From: Neospora caninum Liverpool
Lineage: Eukaryota; Apicomplexa; Conoidasida; Eucoccidiorida; Sarcocystidae
DNA: 64,000 nucleotides
Assembly: GCF_000208865.1 (NCBI RefSeq)
Contig: NC_018396.1
Span: 5,078,514 to 5,142,513 of the forward strand
Direction: 5' to 3'
Program-made: the position numbers and the translations under genes
Shown: positions 36,285-49,400 of the stretch, piece by piece
Numbering within the stretch: position 1 is the first letter of the stretch
Layout of the letters: every line of letters starts with the position of its first letter
Notes under the pieces: generated by a model
The model's input: the letters and a program-made list of their open reading frames with translations, nothing else
Told to the model about the DNA's origin: nothing
The model's database searches: none

Positions 36285-38427
36285 CGCGTCGGCAGAACAC
36301 AGCTTGCAAAGGTCCCCTCGCAGTGGAAAGAGAAACAAACAGAAGGGACGGGGAAAAGGAGGAAGAAGGGAAGGAAGAGAAAGAAGAGAGAGAGGTCGCT
36401 GTGAAGGAACAGAGGGGAAGAGACAGAGGAAAAACGGGCGCAAGGGTGATCAGGAAGGAAGCACGGGCACGTCCTAGGAGGCAAAAACGGCGGGAAGGAA
36501 GAAACGCTGGGCTTTCGTTTCTTCTCAAACACCCGTTCAGGGCTTTTCTGACACAAACATATACATGCATATGCTTTGGGAGCTTCTAGCAACAGATGCG
36601 TTTACATATATATATATATATATAATGTACGTCTAGGTCGGTTTTAAGCATATGCAGGTCAACAGACGTGTAACTGTTTCGCTTCGTCGAGATGGTGAGA
36701 GGATTCGCAGCGGCCTTGGCAGCGAAACATGTGCCTGGAGATTTTCCCCATCTTGTTTCAGCTGTCTCACCTTTTCTCCCCCCCCCTTTTCCTTGTACAA
36801 CGTAAAAAAGAAAGTCCTCCCGACCCTGTCGGCGAGAACGAAGCGCGACTCTGCCTCTACCGCTACAGAAAAGCCTGCTGTTCTTCGCTAAGAGTGTATG
36901 AGAGGCGCCGAGGAAATCCAAACGCCGTTGGGGATGCCCTACACACTTCTTCTCACTCCCGTGTGTCTGCTTCCTGGGCAGGAGGAAAGGGAAGCGTGTG
37001 GAGGTAAGGCAAAACACGAGACGTTTAAGAGAGAGAGTGGGTGTATGTACACACCTAGGAAGACAGAGACAGCACAGGCGTGGCTGGCTGCCAATCACGA
37101 AGCTGAACGCAGTGCAGTCGCGGAAGTCGAGAGACACAGTGAAAAGGTTGAAAGGCCCTCGCGAAGAGGATGAAGGGCAGGAGTGACACAGGAAGGAAAC
37201 GGAGGCCGAGGGTGATCAGTGTAGACAGATGGTGAGATTTCTCTGTGTCCTTTCTTTCCTTTTCTGGCGATAGTCCAGAGAAGGCCCACGGAGATTCTTT
37301 CCGGTTGCAGGGATTTTTTGTCTTCGCCCGCTACCGCGCGCAAATGTCGCCCACGCTGACACGCGCTTTTCACGCGCTTTTCCCAGCCACGGGGGCTGCA
37401 AAAAAGCTGCATGCGCTTCGCTGTGTTGTCCCACTCTTCGCGAAACGCACGCTTTTCCTGCCTCGATTTCTTCCGCCTCTGTAAACTTTCCATCGCAGGC
37501 AAGAGCCTTTGTCATTTTCCCTTCCCTCTTTTCCTTCATGGGAGTGTTACCTTTCCTCCGCAAGGGATTGGGTCTCCGTTGAGTCTCCAAGCGTCTGGTC
37601 CCGCGCAGATCTCGCATTTGGAGTCGCCCCTCTGTCTCAGGATCCTCCGGCCGTCTCCGTCTCCTCGTTTTCTTTCCTCGTCCTCTATTTTATTCTTTCT
37701 TCGTCTCCTTTGCAGTCCTCAGATCTCCCACGGACTCGTCATCCCCATTCAGCACGGCTTCTCTCTCCAGCGGATCTCTCTTTTTCGTGCTTTTCCGCGG
37801 CGCAGCTTCGCGCTGTACATGCACTCGACGTTTCGCGTCCGGCACGCCGCGCATTTCGCGCATATCCGGTGTATGTACACCCGGCGAGAGTCGACGCCTC
37901 AGCCGTCGTTGGCCGGATTCCCCGTTTTCCTTTCTGCCTTTCAGTTTCGCGCGCGCAGTCGCGTCCGGAGGCCCTGTTCTGTCCCGGAGACCGCGGAAAG
38001 GCCCCTTCGATAGTCGTGAATTGTGATTTCTCGCTTTTCCAGTTATTCCCACAGAGAGCGGCACAGAACTACGCGGAAAGCGGTCTCGGCATGTTTGGTG
38101 CCCAGGCGCCCTAGGTTCTCGCCGTGGCCACCCGTCGTTTTCTGCAGACCCCAGGTCGGCACCCGCTTCTCGGCCCCGTCTCGCCGTCCTCGCGTTTCCC
38201 CCTCTTCTTTCCTTCTTTTTCGGCGCTGAAAGAGGAAGTGAAAACGCCCTCGTCGACCAAGCTCTCTGCTTTTCTCCGGGCGGTTCCGTTTTTTGGCTCT
38301 GCCCTGGGGAACAGACGCCCTGAAGTCTCTTCCCTCTCCCGCAGCGGACTGTTCCAGAGCACAGGCAGACAGATTCTCGTCGTTTTCTCCGTCCCTCGCT
38401 CGTGTTTCCGCTTTCGCTGTCGTGAAA
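36285..38427. other. Divergent promoter region
   Basis: About 2.1 kb separates two genes read away from each other. The left part is GA-rich on plus (5' leader of the minus-strand gene) and the right part CT-rich (5' leader of the ZC3H15 homologue). A (TA)n run lies at 36606-36624. GGTGTATGTACACC-type palindromes lie at about 37039 and at 37866-37884. No coding sequence is supported. Confidence 0.5.
37866..37884. promoter_or_regulatory. Palindrome CCGGTGTATGTACACCCGG
   Basis: A near-perfect palindrome about 540 bp upstream of the ZC3H15-homologue start, one of several copies in the window. A regulatory role is inferred from its recurrence and position only. Confidence 0.4.
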
Positions 38428-41400
38428 ATGCCGCCCAAGAAGAAGGACGCCAAGGCCGAACGCGGCATGCAGAAAGCCGCGGAGAGGGAGAAGCAGAAAA
38501 TCGTCGAAGACAAAACGTTCGGCTTGAAGAATAAAAACAAAAGCAAGGCCGTGCAAAAGTAAGGCCGATTTCCACTTCGTTTCTGCATCTCTTTCCCCGT
38601 CCTACCGTTTTCCTCGCATGTTCTTTTCGCCTGGTGGCAAGTTCGGCTCCGCTTCTGTCTCGCTGATTTTTCGCTTTTTTGGCTGCTCGCTGATTTTTCC
38701 CTTTTTTGGCTGCTCGCTGCTTAGCGACCTCGCACGTCATGCGTCGTTGTCCCGTCCGCCTCCCTTCCTGTCTCGCGTCCTTCGTCGCGTTTCTCTCTTC
38801 AGTCTTGTGTCTTGTCCCTGCGTGCCTCTTTGTCTCCCTCTCTCGCCTTTTTCGTCTCGCGCGTGCGTGCGCCCCCGACGTTCCCGTTCTGCTGTCTCTC
38901 TTGGTTCGTTTTCGCTTCCTGTCTCTTGCTCTCGGTGACCTGCACGTCTCTTTTTCTTCCGTCCCGCGTAGGAATGCATGCGCGCACACATGTATGCGTC
39001 GATATCTCGGTCTAGAGAGATAGGCACGCACCGCCGTGTGTGTCTATCTTTTATATACACATTTTTGTGGTTTCGTTTTTTGCCTGCTTCGTGGTGGTCT
39101 GCGCTTTGACCGTCACCTTTTCCTTTTCGTGTTTCCGGTGTAGGTACATCAAGGGCGTGCAGCAGCAAGTGAAGGGGCCGTTGAAAGGCGGCGAGCAAGC
39201 GCTCGTGGCGAAGAAGAAGGAGGAGCAGGAAATGAAGAAGCGAACGGCTCAGCAGCAAGCGCTGTTGGCTTCGCTGTTCAAAGGGACAGAGAACGTCAAG
39301 AAAATCGCTGAAGACTCGTGCACGGTGAGTCGCGTGTGTCCCCGTCGAAGGCACACAGCTCCCTGCGCGCGTCCTTCAAGGAAAAACAGAACGACGTCAA
39401 CTTCACTGTCGCCGTCTCTCTCTTCCGGCGAGTCTTCTCCGGCCGTGGCGTTCCCTGGACGGTCGATCCGAGCGTCTTTCGGACCCCGAGGAAGGAGCAA
39501 CACAACGACGCGTGGAAACGCGCAAGACGTCTGTGGAGCCTCGGCTGTTTCTTGACGTGCTGCTGTTTCTCTTTTTGTGCCGAAAGCGAAACACGCGAGA
39601 AGAGGAGCGAAAGACAACGAAAAAGACCTATACACAAGTGGCAGTGCGAATCTTCTTCCCGTTTTCTTTTCAGGTGGGAACGTACGACCCGAAGGCTAGC
39701 AAGGAGGGACAGAAAATCAGTCTGTACACCGACCAGAGACAGCAGAGTGAGTTTTTCGGATATCTTCGGCTTTCTGGTAAACCGCTTGCATGCATGCACA
39801 TTTTTCTGAGACAGGACAGCTAAGAACTGCGTTTATACATGCGGATATGCACATGCACGGATGGTGCTGACATGCGTATATCCATCGGTCTGTGCTTTTG
39901 TGTATTTCTCTTCATATGTGTATGCATATATTCGTATATCTATTCATATATATATATCTGTATCGATTGTTGAGTGGTGCACTTCCACAGGATACGTTAA
40001 CCCACTGCCCAAGAAAAAAATGGGGGGGGGGGGGGGGGGCGAGGTGGTGTTGAGCGTTTACGGGAATATTTTGTCGGGAGGCCAAGGGCACGCCAATATC
40101 CCTGCTGGATGCAGTAGCCTGTAAGCGGCGGGTGTCTCCCTGTCTCGAGAGCCATCGGTGCTTTCTGTTTCTGGCGATGCTTGTCGCAGAACTGGAAACC
40201 ATGGACGACTGGGACCAGGAGAAACTGGAGCAAGTCATCAAGACGAAACATACGCGAGGCAACGAACAGAACGCGACGGAAATCATCTGCAAGCACTTCT
40301 TGGACGCTGTCGAAAAGAAACAATACGGATGGTTTTGGACGTGTCCGAATGGTGGCGACGCATGCAGATACCGCCACTGTCTTCCCCCGGGTAAGCACGG
40401 AAAATGCATCGTCTGCAAATAGGCAATCATGCCATATATATATATATATATGTGTGTGTATAGGTGTAAATAGGGGTATATGTGTCAATGCTGTGTGAGT
40501 GTCCGTCCGGGAGTCAAATTTGTGTCTTTTCTTTCGGATATCTCGACTGGCTCAGATGACGTTTTGTGTCGTTTTCAAGCCCAGTGCAGCCGCGTTCTCT
40601 CTTTTCTCTCTGTCTCTCCTTCCTCTCTGTCTCTCCTTCCTCTCTGTCTCTTCTTCTTTCTCTCCGTTTTCTCTTCTCTCCCGCGTTGGCTGCGTTGTTT
40701 GGGCTTTGCGACGTCTCGACGCATCGAGCGTGGGACCTCGCGTCTGTGCACGAGTGTTTTTCGTCTCGTCTCGCTCTTTTGCGTGGTTCAGGCTACGTCC
40801 TGAAGCGTGACCAGCCGGTCCAGGAGGCGGACGATGAGGAGCCGATCGAAGTCATTGTCGAGAGAGAAGTAAGCGGCGGGCGAGACAGGCGACGCGAATC
40901 GCAGAAATCCTGCTGCGCGCCAGACCTGCACAGAGGAAGAGAATTGGGTAAAGAGAGAGGAAATCGCGGAGCGCCACGGGCCACATTCTGTGGCGTCCAC
41001 GTGCGCTTGTCATCCCCCGTTTTCGCGCGTCCTTGGTTTCCCATGGTCTGTAGTGCTTTGCTCCCGTCCGCGTCCTCTCCGGAGGTGCTGTCTTTTGTCT
41101 CTTTCTCCTGTTCACTCCCTCCTCTGCACTGCCGTCCCCGCATGCGGGTTTGTGGCGCGCAGCGAGCGGCTCTGCCCGCCGGCGGAACTCCCGTGACGCT
41201 CGAGACGTTCACCGCGTGGAAGCAGAAGAAGGAGCAAGAGCGCATCGCCGCCGTGGAGGAGCAGAGACAGGCCGAGGCGAAGAAGGGCGGGAATCGCGGG
41301 CTGCACGTGCTGACGGGGCGCGACTTGTTCCAGTACGACCCGTCCCTGTTCGTCGACGACGAAGGCGCTGCGGGCGAGGCGGACTACGAGGAAGACGAAG

Positions 41401-42396
41401 CTGCGTGGGAAGCAGTCATCAACCAGAACCAAGAAACAATCGATCGAGCAAACCGCGAGGCGCAGGATGGCCAAGACGCCGAAGAGTGTAAGGGTCCATG
41501 TGGGAGAAGACAGAGGAACACCCGCGGAAGAAAGAAACGGTGTGCGGGGTGGTAGACACGCAGCGGGGGTTTGACGAGGCATGCGGGGTCCCCAGAGCGC
41601 GCTTCCGTCTCGAGTGTGTGGGAGGTACGACACGAGCGAGGTAAAGGGGGGGATCTTTGCAGTCTGCCGGAGACTCTCTAGGGAAGAAGAAAGTCTCGCT
41701 GGCGAGACGCAGGCTCTCATTGCTTCTCGCCTGTGGCGACTGTTTCGGTTGTTTCAGCGGACGGCGAGAGCGAGAAGAGAGAGGCGACGACTGGCGATGA
41801 CAGTCCCGGACCGCGAACAATCAAAGAAGACCTCTTTCTGCAGGAAGACGACTTGCCTGTAAGTCTCGATTTTTGAATGTTCCGTTGCGTTTTCCGAGGC
41901 GGTGCCTCTGGAGGTGCGATCGAGACATGGCGGACACAGGCGGAAGGCCGCTTTTTTTCGCCGCTGCTGCACATTCTCCCTGTACCTATTAGCAGTAGCA
42001 AGACTCAAAAACCATGCGAGCGCGGACGAGCAACCTAGGAAAACAAAGACAGAGAACGAGTTTTTTTCGGGGTATGTTGATAGCGTGCTCCGAAGCTCCG
42101 AACGCGAGGTAGGCGTGGCTTCGCTGCGTAGGGATGGCGAGGAGAGGTGGGGTGTATGTACACCGCGGAGAAAACGCTGGTGAGTGTCCGGAGATTTTGG
42201 CCCGGCGATGTCAAAACGGGAGGCGGGGTCGCCAGAGGATGGGTAAACTGCAGGGTGGCAGTCAGCTGGCTTTTTGCTTTTCTGGTATCTAAGATGTGGT
42301 TTCGTTCGTTAACCAGTTGGTGTTCAGAGAAAAGGTCGGTTTGCTGTCTTTGCTGTCTTGTTTCTTCAGGACGACCTCGACGCGCTGGACGACTAA
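38428..42396 (+). CDS. ZC3H15: ZC3H15/DFRP1/Tma46-type CCCH protein, partner of DRG GTPase (8 exons)
   Basis: Exons: 38428-38558, 39144-39324, 39674-39746, 40190-40390, 40792-40868, 41163-41487, 41758-41858 and 42370-42396. All phases agree, giving 371 residues. The N-terminus [13 protein letters not shown] and [20 protein letters not shown] is the family signature. The CCCH finger at C162-x17-C180-x6-C187-x3-H191, with [18 protein letters not shown], matches the second finger of ZC3H15/Tma46. The next parts, [12 protein letters not shown] and [13 protein letters not shown], match the DRG-binding region, and the short acidic tail ends DDLDALDD. Family members bind and stabilise the DRG1/Rbg1 GTPase and associate with translating ribosomes. 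The first family CCCH finger, normally before residue 129, is absent here: [15 protein letters not shown] runs straight into [10 protein letters not shown]. Confidence 0.9.
40022..40039. repeat. G18 homopolymer in ZC3H15 intron 3
   Basis: Eighteen consecutive G residues on the plus (sense) strand, about 150 nt upstream of the exon 4 acceptor. Same length and strand as the tract at 33190. Confidence 0.95.
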
Positions 42397-45300
42397 GCCT
42401 CCGTGCGTGCGCGACTCTGTCTCCATATCATGTGTCTCTCCTGTTCGGTTCCCTTTCTGCCTTTGGTCTTCTTCGCTTTTTTCTCTAGCGCTGCTTCCTT
42501 CTCGTCGGGGGTGGGCTTTCAAGACAGCGTCTTCTGTGTCTCGGCAGTTAACTGCCTATTTGCCTATATATCCCCGATGTCTCTCGCGTTCCGTTGCTCC
42601 TCTGTAGCGACGCGTGCCCCAGATATACGACCTCCATGTGTGCCACGCTTTTGTCGTCTGGGTGCGTCCGCACACACCACTCGCCACTTTGTTCTCATTC
42701 GGCACGCTAGCTGGTCGCGGCCTGGCGGCCCGCTGAGCTCCAGAATGCCGCGACTCCGTTCGCACTCTCTCCGCTGTACGACCCGCCGAGGCGAGGTGCC
42801 GGGAAAGGCTGATCTGCTGTCTTTCCACAGATGTGGCGAATCCAAGAAACGGAGGAACTCCTTGACTCTGGCCGAATAGAGGGGGGCGGGCGCGGCGCAG
42901 TGCCGAGTCGACGGCTTCGAATGGTGCGCATGCAGTGCCTGTGGTCGTTTTCCCGCCTCTGCATTCGCTTTCGGCATGCAGCGAGGGGACTCCGCCTGTT
43001 TACAGAAAGAAGCGTGTGGTTCGTGTCGGGGCGTTTTCTCCCGATGTTGGCGTGCGGAAGGACACGCACGAGAGATGGCGGTGCGCGGGGTCGGACGGAT
43101 CGAGGGTTTCGGATGGGCGCTACGAATTTGCACGTCAAACGGCGTCGTTTCGCGACCTCAGGCGTGCCCGACAGCAACGCAAACATGAATGGCTACGAGG
43201 CGAAAATCGCAGTCGGCGACGGACGCTCGGGTTCTGTTGCTCTTTTCTTGTCCCTTTCTGCTTTCTCTCCATGCTGGAGCTCTTGGCATTCTTTGCTTTT
43301 CTTTGCGTCCGTGTGATTGGGGCTGAGATTCGGTCCAGGATTCGCCCGTCGCTGTCCCTGTGTTCTTTCCTTTCATGATCGGTCTGTCATCAACCTTGAA
43401 ATGTTCCTGGCTTCGACTGTCCTTTTCTTTCTCGAAAAGCGAGAACTCCCAACACTGCTCGAGTCCCCCTCGCGGCGAGCGCCTTCACTCCAACGCCACT
43501 GTGACTTACCCTCGCTTCAAAAGAGGGGTGACGTCTCTTCCCGCTCTGCAAGATTCTGTATCGTTTCCAAGCAAGGTGTTTTCCAGTCTCGCACGAGTGT
43601 TTCCAGTCATCGGAATGCGAGGTTTCTAGGCTTTCTAGAACTGAGTTACGTGGACGAGGCTGACAGAAGCGGGTGCTTTTACGGTTTTTCGAGGATTATT
43701 AGCCATGCTAGACCGCCAAAAGCCTCCAACGCCGAATGCCACGTTTTTACTACTCAGGAAGAGGTCATCCCACTGGAAGGTAACGGTCGTCGCTCTGAGC
43801 TGAGACACAAAAAGGTCGAGTTTCTTCGTCTCCCGTCCACGTCTCCCTCTCTTATTCGTGCGCCACTCCTGTCAAAAACGCGCCCCATTCCAGGCGCCAT
43901 GTAGCAGGCGCAGAGGGAGAGATATTTCTCCTGCGGTGCGGCGCTGCTGTCGAGAGAAACCGAGCCGACTAACTGGAACTGAAGTGAAAATGGTGCGATG
44001 GCTATCGGAAACACGATGCATTTGCCGACGGGAGAGAGCACCCTTTCCCGCTTATTTTGAACACACGCGCGGCGGAGTAGGCCAGGAGGAGCACACAGGG
44101 AAGCGACGAGTGTCGGGGCAGTATAGCCGTTGCCCCGACTCACTGGAAAGGGGAAAGCCGCCCCGCCGTAGGTCCCACTCTGCAAGGGGAAAGCAGACGG
44201 CGATATTTCGAATTGAGCTAGTGTCCCGCAGCGATGCTCTCAGGCCATGGCGGAGCACCCCCTCCCTCCCCCTCAAAAATGCGAGGCGACCGGGTGCTCT
44301 CGAGCGAAACCAGTCTCCTTGCCTCCCAGCCGTCCTTCTATGCGTACGTGATCCACCCCAACCCGTCCATTTCTCAGATCAAACAAACGCGCACATTCCT
44401 GGAGCTCACTCGCGATTGACGGCGAGGAGAATCCGCACGGACACACAATCATCTCTGCCTGGAGTGCTTTTTCCGGTTTCTCAAAAGAGTGCAAGCCTAG
44501 AGACATCGGCGTTCCGGCGGACAGGAGAAAGAGGGGAGGCAACAAACATGGACCGCTCGCTGTCGAGAGGAGCGCCTGGAAGGTTTGCTATGTCAGCAGT
44601 GGCTTCGCGCGTTTCCACAGACGAGGACGTAGCCAGGTTTTTGTCTGGCGATCCCTGGCTTGTGGTTTTGATTTTTCCGGTGTGTGTCAAGAGGCAGAGG
44701 AACCAGATGTGCGTTCAACAGCTCCAGAACACTCCCGCAACTTCCTTGCCGTGAAACGTCCACGAACTCGCTCTGTGCTGCGCAGTCTCTCTGTTGAGAG
44801 TTCCCTCCCGTTCCCTCTTGTTGGTACGGTCGCTTCGCGGCGACTCTCTCCCTCTTTTTTGTGCCGCGATACCACATCTTTTCCGCAGCAAAGCCCGACA
44901 CTGACTTGTGCACGTCCGCCGCCACGCGATTCGTTCGCCGGTCGCTATCGAGACAGCGGTAACTCGACGGCTCTTTCGAGACGCTCGAACGAGCGCGAAC
45001 GCTTTTTGTCCTCTTCGCAAAGAGATGTGCGCGCATCACGCGCAAGCACGGCGCGCGTTTTCTCAGAGCGGCCGGGAGTTTCCGGGCCTTTTTCACCCCC
45101 ACTCGCGCCACGCTGCCGCACAGAGCCCCGGCGCTCTCGCGCCCCGTGTGTAAGAAAGGACGGAGCCTTTTGCGAACCGAGTGCTCCGCGAACCAGGGAA
45201 GTCTGCCACGTGTTTTCCACGTTTTGCAAAGGTTCGTCTTCTTTTCTACGTTTATTTCGGCTCACCTCTCGAGAAAAGCTGGGCCACTCTGCCGGCAAAA

Positions 45301-46444
45301 GAGCCATCCAGCTGCAGATCTTTCCAGACCCCCGCGCGCGCGCGGTCCGTCTCAACTCTCCGTGTGTCTTGTCCTAGCACGGAAATCTTCTCCGCGAGTG
45401 CGCGCTTTTCAGGACACACGCCGGCGTTTCGTGGCCTCAAAAGACGCTTCTGCTTCTGGACGCCTCCGTGGAAAACCTTCGCCGTAAAAACCTTGAATCG
45501 CCGACGCGCGTGTCAAACCGTCATTTTTCTTGCATCCCCCTGCGATGAAACCGGCGCCGTCTCGACTCTAGCCTGCCGCCAGCGCCGCCGTGCCACGTAT
45601 TTCGCAGGATTTCCTTTCGTATGTTTTCAGTCCTGCTGTCTTCTGGACGTCTTCTGCCTCTCATACTCGTGCCACGTTTCGTTGGAAGATCGTCCTGTTC
45701 TTTTTTCGGGGGCAGTCGAAACTCCCGCGGTGCCGTACAAACGCCCGTGCGCGGCGGTGACTCTGGCCGCCGAGAGAGCGTCCACGCCTACACCGCATAC
45801 ACGTCTCGCGTGCGAAAGTAGATTTTAGGAAGGGCCGAAAGGTTGGTTGGCGAGATCAACGGATTCAGTTTATACAGGCGAAAAGCCTTTTCGGACATCT
45901 AGACCCCTGTGTTTGTGCGCGGATCTAAACGGCCGCGTGTCTGTCAACGGTTTACGCCGCTAGGACAGCGCTCTTGTATTTTTGTGCTCGTGGTTTTCGG
46001 GAAGAGAGGCGAAAGCGTGGTTCAACCGCAGAAAACAAAGGAAGTAAAACAAAGGATCCCCTCGCGTGAGTCATCCGAGGCAACTGCATCCGTCCCGTGA
46101 AATTCGCGCGTATCGACACTACTGAGCTGCGCGCTTGGTTCCCGTTTGGGAGAGGCTGCAAAGTCAAGGACGTCCCGAACCGCGGTCCTTTCCTGGTTCT
46201 TGAGACGTGTGTGTTGGATGTTCAACGAAAAGGAGGGCGCGACGGGCCGAAGGTTCATCCACAGAGCCGCAAGACACGAAAAAAGTGAGAGATCCGCCCG
46301 TGGCGGATCGCGGCCGTTCTCGCCGCTGCCACCGAACTTTCGCGACTCGCGGACGTTGAGTCTCGTGCAAATTCTTTAAGGGAGAGTGGATGTTTTTCGG
46401 CAGGGAAATGCTAGCAGAGAGCACACTGACCACAACTAACAGAA
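42397..46444. other. Four-kilobase region without a recognised gene
   Basis: Scattered open frames of 100-300 codons occur on both strands (for example 43317-43904, 43858-44754 and 44682-45377). They show no domain, no codon pattern distinct from their overlapping frames, and no consistent splice partners. The region probably contains the 3' UTR of the ZC3H15 homologue and the promoter/5' leader of the giant zinc-finger gene. Confidence 0.45.
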
Positions 46445-49400
46445 ATGGACGAAGACAGTACCTCGCGTTGCCCTTGGGAGAGGGTTGGACCTGAGACCAC
46501 TCCACCTGAAAGCTTACCCCGTGGTGGGTGTTCTGCTCACCTGTCTCCCACCCGTCAAGATCAGGACGTCCCTCGCTCGGCTCAGGATGCGGCCGAGCCC
46601 CAGCGGCTGCAGGGTGTCGCATGCGAGTCTGGAACAGTGCCTTTTCCCTTCTCGCCTTCCTTCGGCTCGCCGCATTCGCTACCGGCGAGTTCGCAGCCTG
46701 ATGCTTGCTCGCCGGACCACGCAGGTTCGACGCGGATTCCTCAGTTCCACGTGCGGCGGGTTCCCTGTGAGGACGATCAGGGGGACAGTCGCGAGGGACG
46801 GGAAAGCGAAGAACAAGAGCACACCGAAGAGGCGGGGTCGGAGAGAAGGAAAGTTCGAAGGAAAGACGGGGAGGACCGGGAGAACGCCTCGGAACGTGTA
46901 CGGGAGAATGGAGCACAGCTCGAACTAAAGACGACGGCGCCGCATAGTATGCGGGAAGACGCCACGACAACAGCTCCTCATGAAGAAGCAAGACAAGATC
47001 TTGGAACGGATGGCGCGCTGTCGGTTCCCGCGGACGAGCCAGGTGCTGCCTCGGTGCGGTCGGAGACAGAAACAGCACTCGGCGAGGACCTATCAACGCA
47101 TTTCTCGAGGCTCTCGCTGAACCATGGGGAAGTGCCCGCGTGCGGTGTCGCGGCAAATGTGGCGGGGACATCGAGGGCGCACGTCAACCCCCACAGTCCG
47201 ACGTCTGGGCTTCCAACCTGTTCCTTGCGTCTCGCTTCTGGCCTCAGCGCGTCCGGTCGCCTCGAACAATCTCGCGCTGCATTTTCTCGTCTGCACGACC
47301 TTGCGGAGCCCGCTTCCACTTCAACCGGGCACGAGGATCCACAGAACCCGGCGTGCCTCGGCGATACCCTGCCGGCTCGGTCCGTGTCTTCAGCGGACGG
47401 TTCTCTCGACGAGGCCTTCGCTTCGTCGGAGGAAGGTGGCCACCATGCAGCTCCTGCGCCCCGTCAAGAGCCTACCTTTTTTTCCGCGCCGCACGTACGC
47501 AATCTTTCGAGAGAAGAGGTGAGAGCGAAGAAAAGGCGGAAGGCGAGGAAAAAGCAATCGCTCAACAACGGATCAAGCGTCGCGGGAACGCTCGTCGCCG
47601 TCCGTGAACCGCCAGAGCTCGACGCGGTGCGGTTCGTTTCTGGCCTCCGCGTGTGTGTGCGTTCTGTGGCCAACGTAGCAGTCGCCGTTCCACCCGAGTA
47701 GGAGTTGCGCACGTGGGACCCGTAGAAAAAAACGCGGTGCCGTCACCGGAGCTTCTGTTTCGATGTTCTGATCCCAGCATCCGCTGGCGGCGTTTCTCCC
47801 ATCCCGGAGTCATGATTTGATTCCCTTCTGTTTGACTCCTTTCTTCGATTCCATCGTTAGGTTCCTCTCGTCCCGGTGGGAATGGATTTCTCTGAAGAGA
47901 AAGATGCTCTGTTGGCGGTTCCTGCGGGGCTCCGAACGCCCAGCAGCTTTTCCGGGCGCGTCTCGCAGCAGCACCGGCCGGGGGCGTTCGCGCTTAGGCC
48001 TGAAGAAGTCCCTCTCTTTGACACCCAAATCAACTCCTTCGACGACTTTTTGCACGCTGTGGAGCAAAAAGAGCAGGAGGAGGCGACGCGCACCTTTCTC
48101 GACATCTGCGGCGCGTCGGAGCGCGAAGGCGGCAGCGGCGACAACCCGGGGCCGAAGCTCGACGATGAGCTCCGCCCTTGTTCCTTGTGCAAACGGTAGG
48201 TTCCGCACACAGTTCAGTCGGACACGAAAGAGCGAAACCGACGGATTCCTCCCTGCGGTCCATGTGTGCAGAGGGACCAGCGTGAAGAGTGGAGGGCCAG
48301 GGAGTCGTTGTGAAACAAATCTAGACGCTTTCCGTGAGGTTTTGGCCGCAAGTCTCCACGAACTGCCGTTCGCCTGATCGGCAAGGAGTCGCTATTGCCT
48401 CCGACTTCCCGTGCCCAGCTGCTGGCGCACAACGCTTCTGCAGTGGAGACGTCTTCTCGCCTGAGCTTCGTTTCCATTTCGTTTGTCTTTGCCGGCGCGC
48501 ACTCAGGAGTTTTGCTGCCTGGAGGCTGCCCCGACACGTCCAGGCGTGCGCTCGTGCGCGGGACGCGCGTCTGGCCTTTCTGCGTCGGCAACGCGCCCAA
48601 AATCCTCGAGCGTCGAAGCCTGCGGGCTCTTCTGGATCGGAGGCCGCTTCGCTGCATGAGCATGGCAAGAAAGCGAGGAGCACTGGCTCTGCTGCGCTCG
48701 CCGTTCCCCCACAAGGAAACTCGCAAGCTGGTCTGCGGCCGGTGTCCATCCAGCCGAGCGAGGCAGCCGCCGCCGACCCCGCACAATCTGGAGATTTTCC
48801 GGTTCCCTCGGGGCGCACTTCCGTGCTCGTGGAGGCTGTCCAACAGCTGACGAGCTCCAGTGAGAGGGAGGCTGAAAGGTCGGCGGAGGACGACGCAAGA
48901 AGGGAAGCTGAGCGAGGCAGTCGCGAGGGAAATGAAGGCCTCGTGGGCCGCGCGGTCCAAGATCCGACTGCGGCGGCCACCTGCGAAGCGTTTGGGCCGC
49001 AGGCAGACGGAGACAAATGCGAAGAGGACTGTGAGGCAGAAGAGACAGAGAGAGTCGGCGAGGCACTCGCGTGTGCGTCTTTCGAGGCAGGTGAGCGTTT
49101 GAGGTGTGCGCGCTCTGCCTCGAACGCAGCTGAGTCGCAGAGCAGCAGATGCGCCGCAGCGCTCCGTGGCCGCGGCCGTCTTCAGTGGGGCGGAGTCTTC
49201 GTAGTCAAGGGCGCGAAAACAGGATGTGGCGCGGGCTGCCAAGACCCAGAACGCGCTTCGTCTGTTGGGGAAGTTCCGACGAGTGATCCTCTGCCTTGTG
49301 TTCGTCCAATGCGTTCATCGTTATTGATATCTCAGTGACATGTTGATCGCATGCGTATACACGTGGTGGCGTTTTTGCTAGTCGAGCTGGCGTTCCACGG

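Noticed and set aside
39325..39673. Hidden exon that could supply the missing CCCH finger
   Set aside because: All three forward frames of the intron were read; none contains C-x8-C-x5-C-x3-H, and exons 2 and 3 already join in phase 0.
43317..45377. Series of overlapping plus-strand open frames
   Set aside because: Amino-acid composition is like random GC-rich sequence, with no signal peptide, repeats, domain or phase-compatible splice sites.
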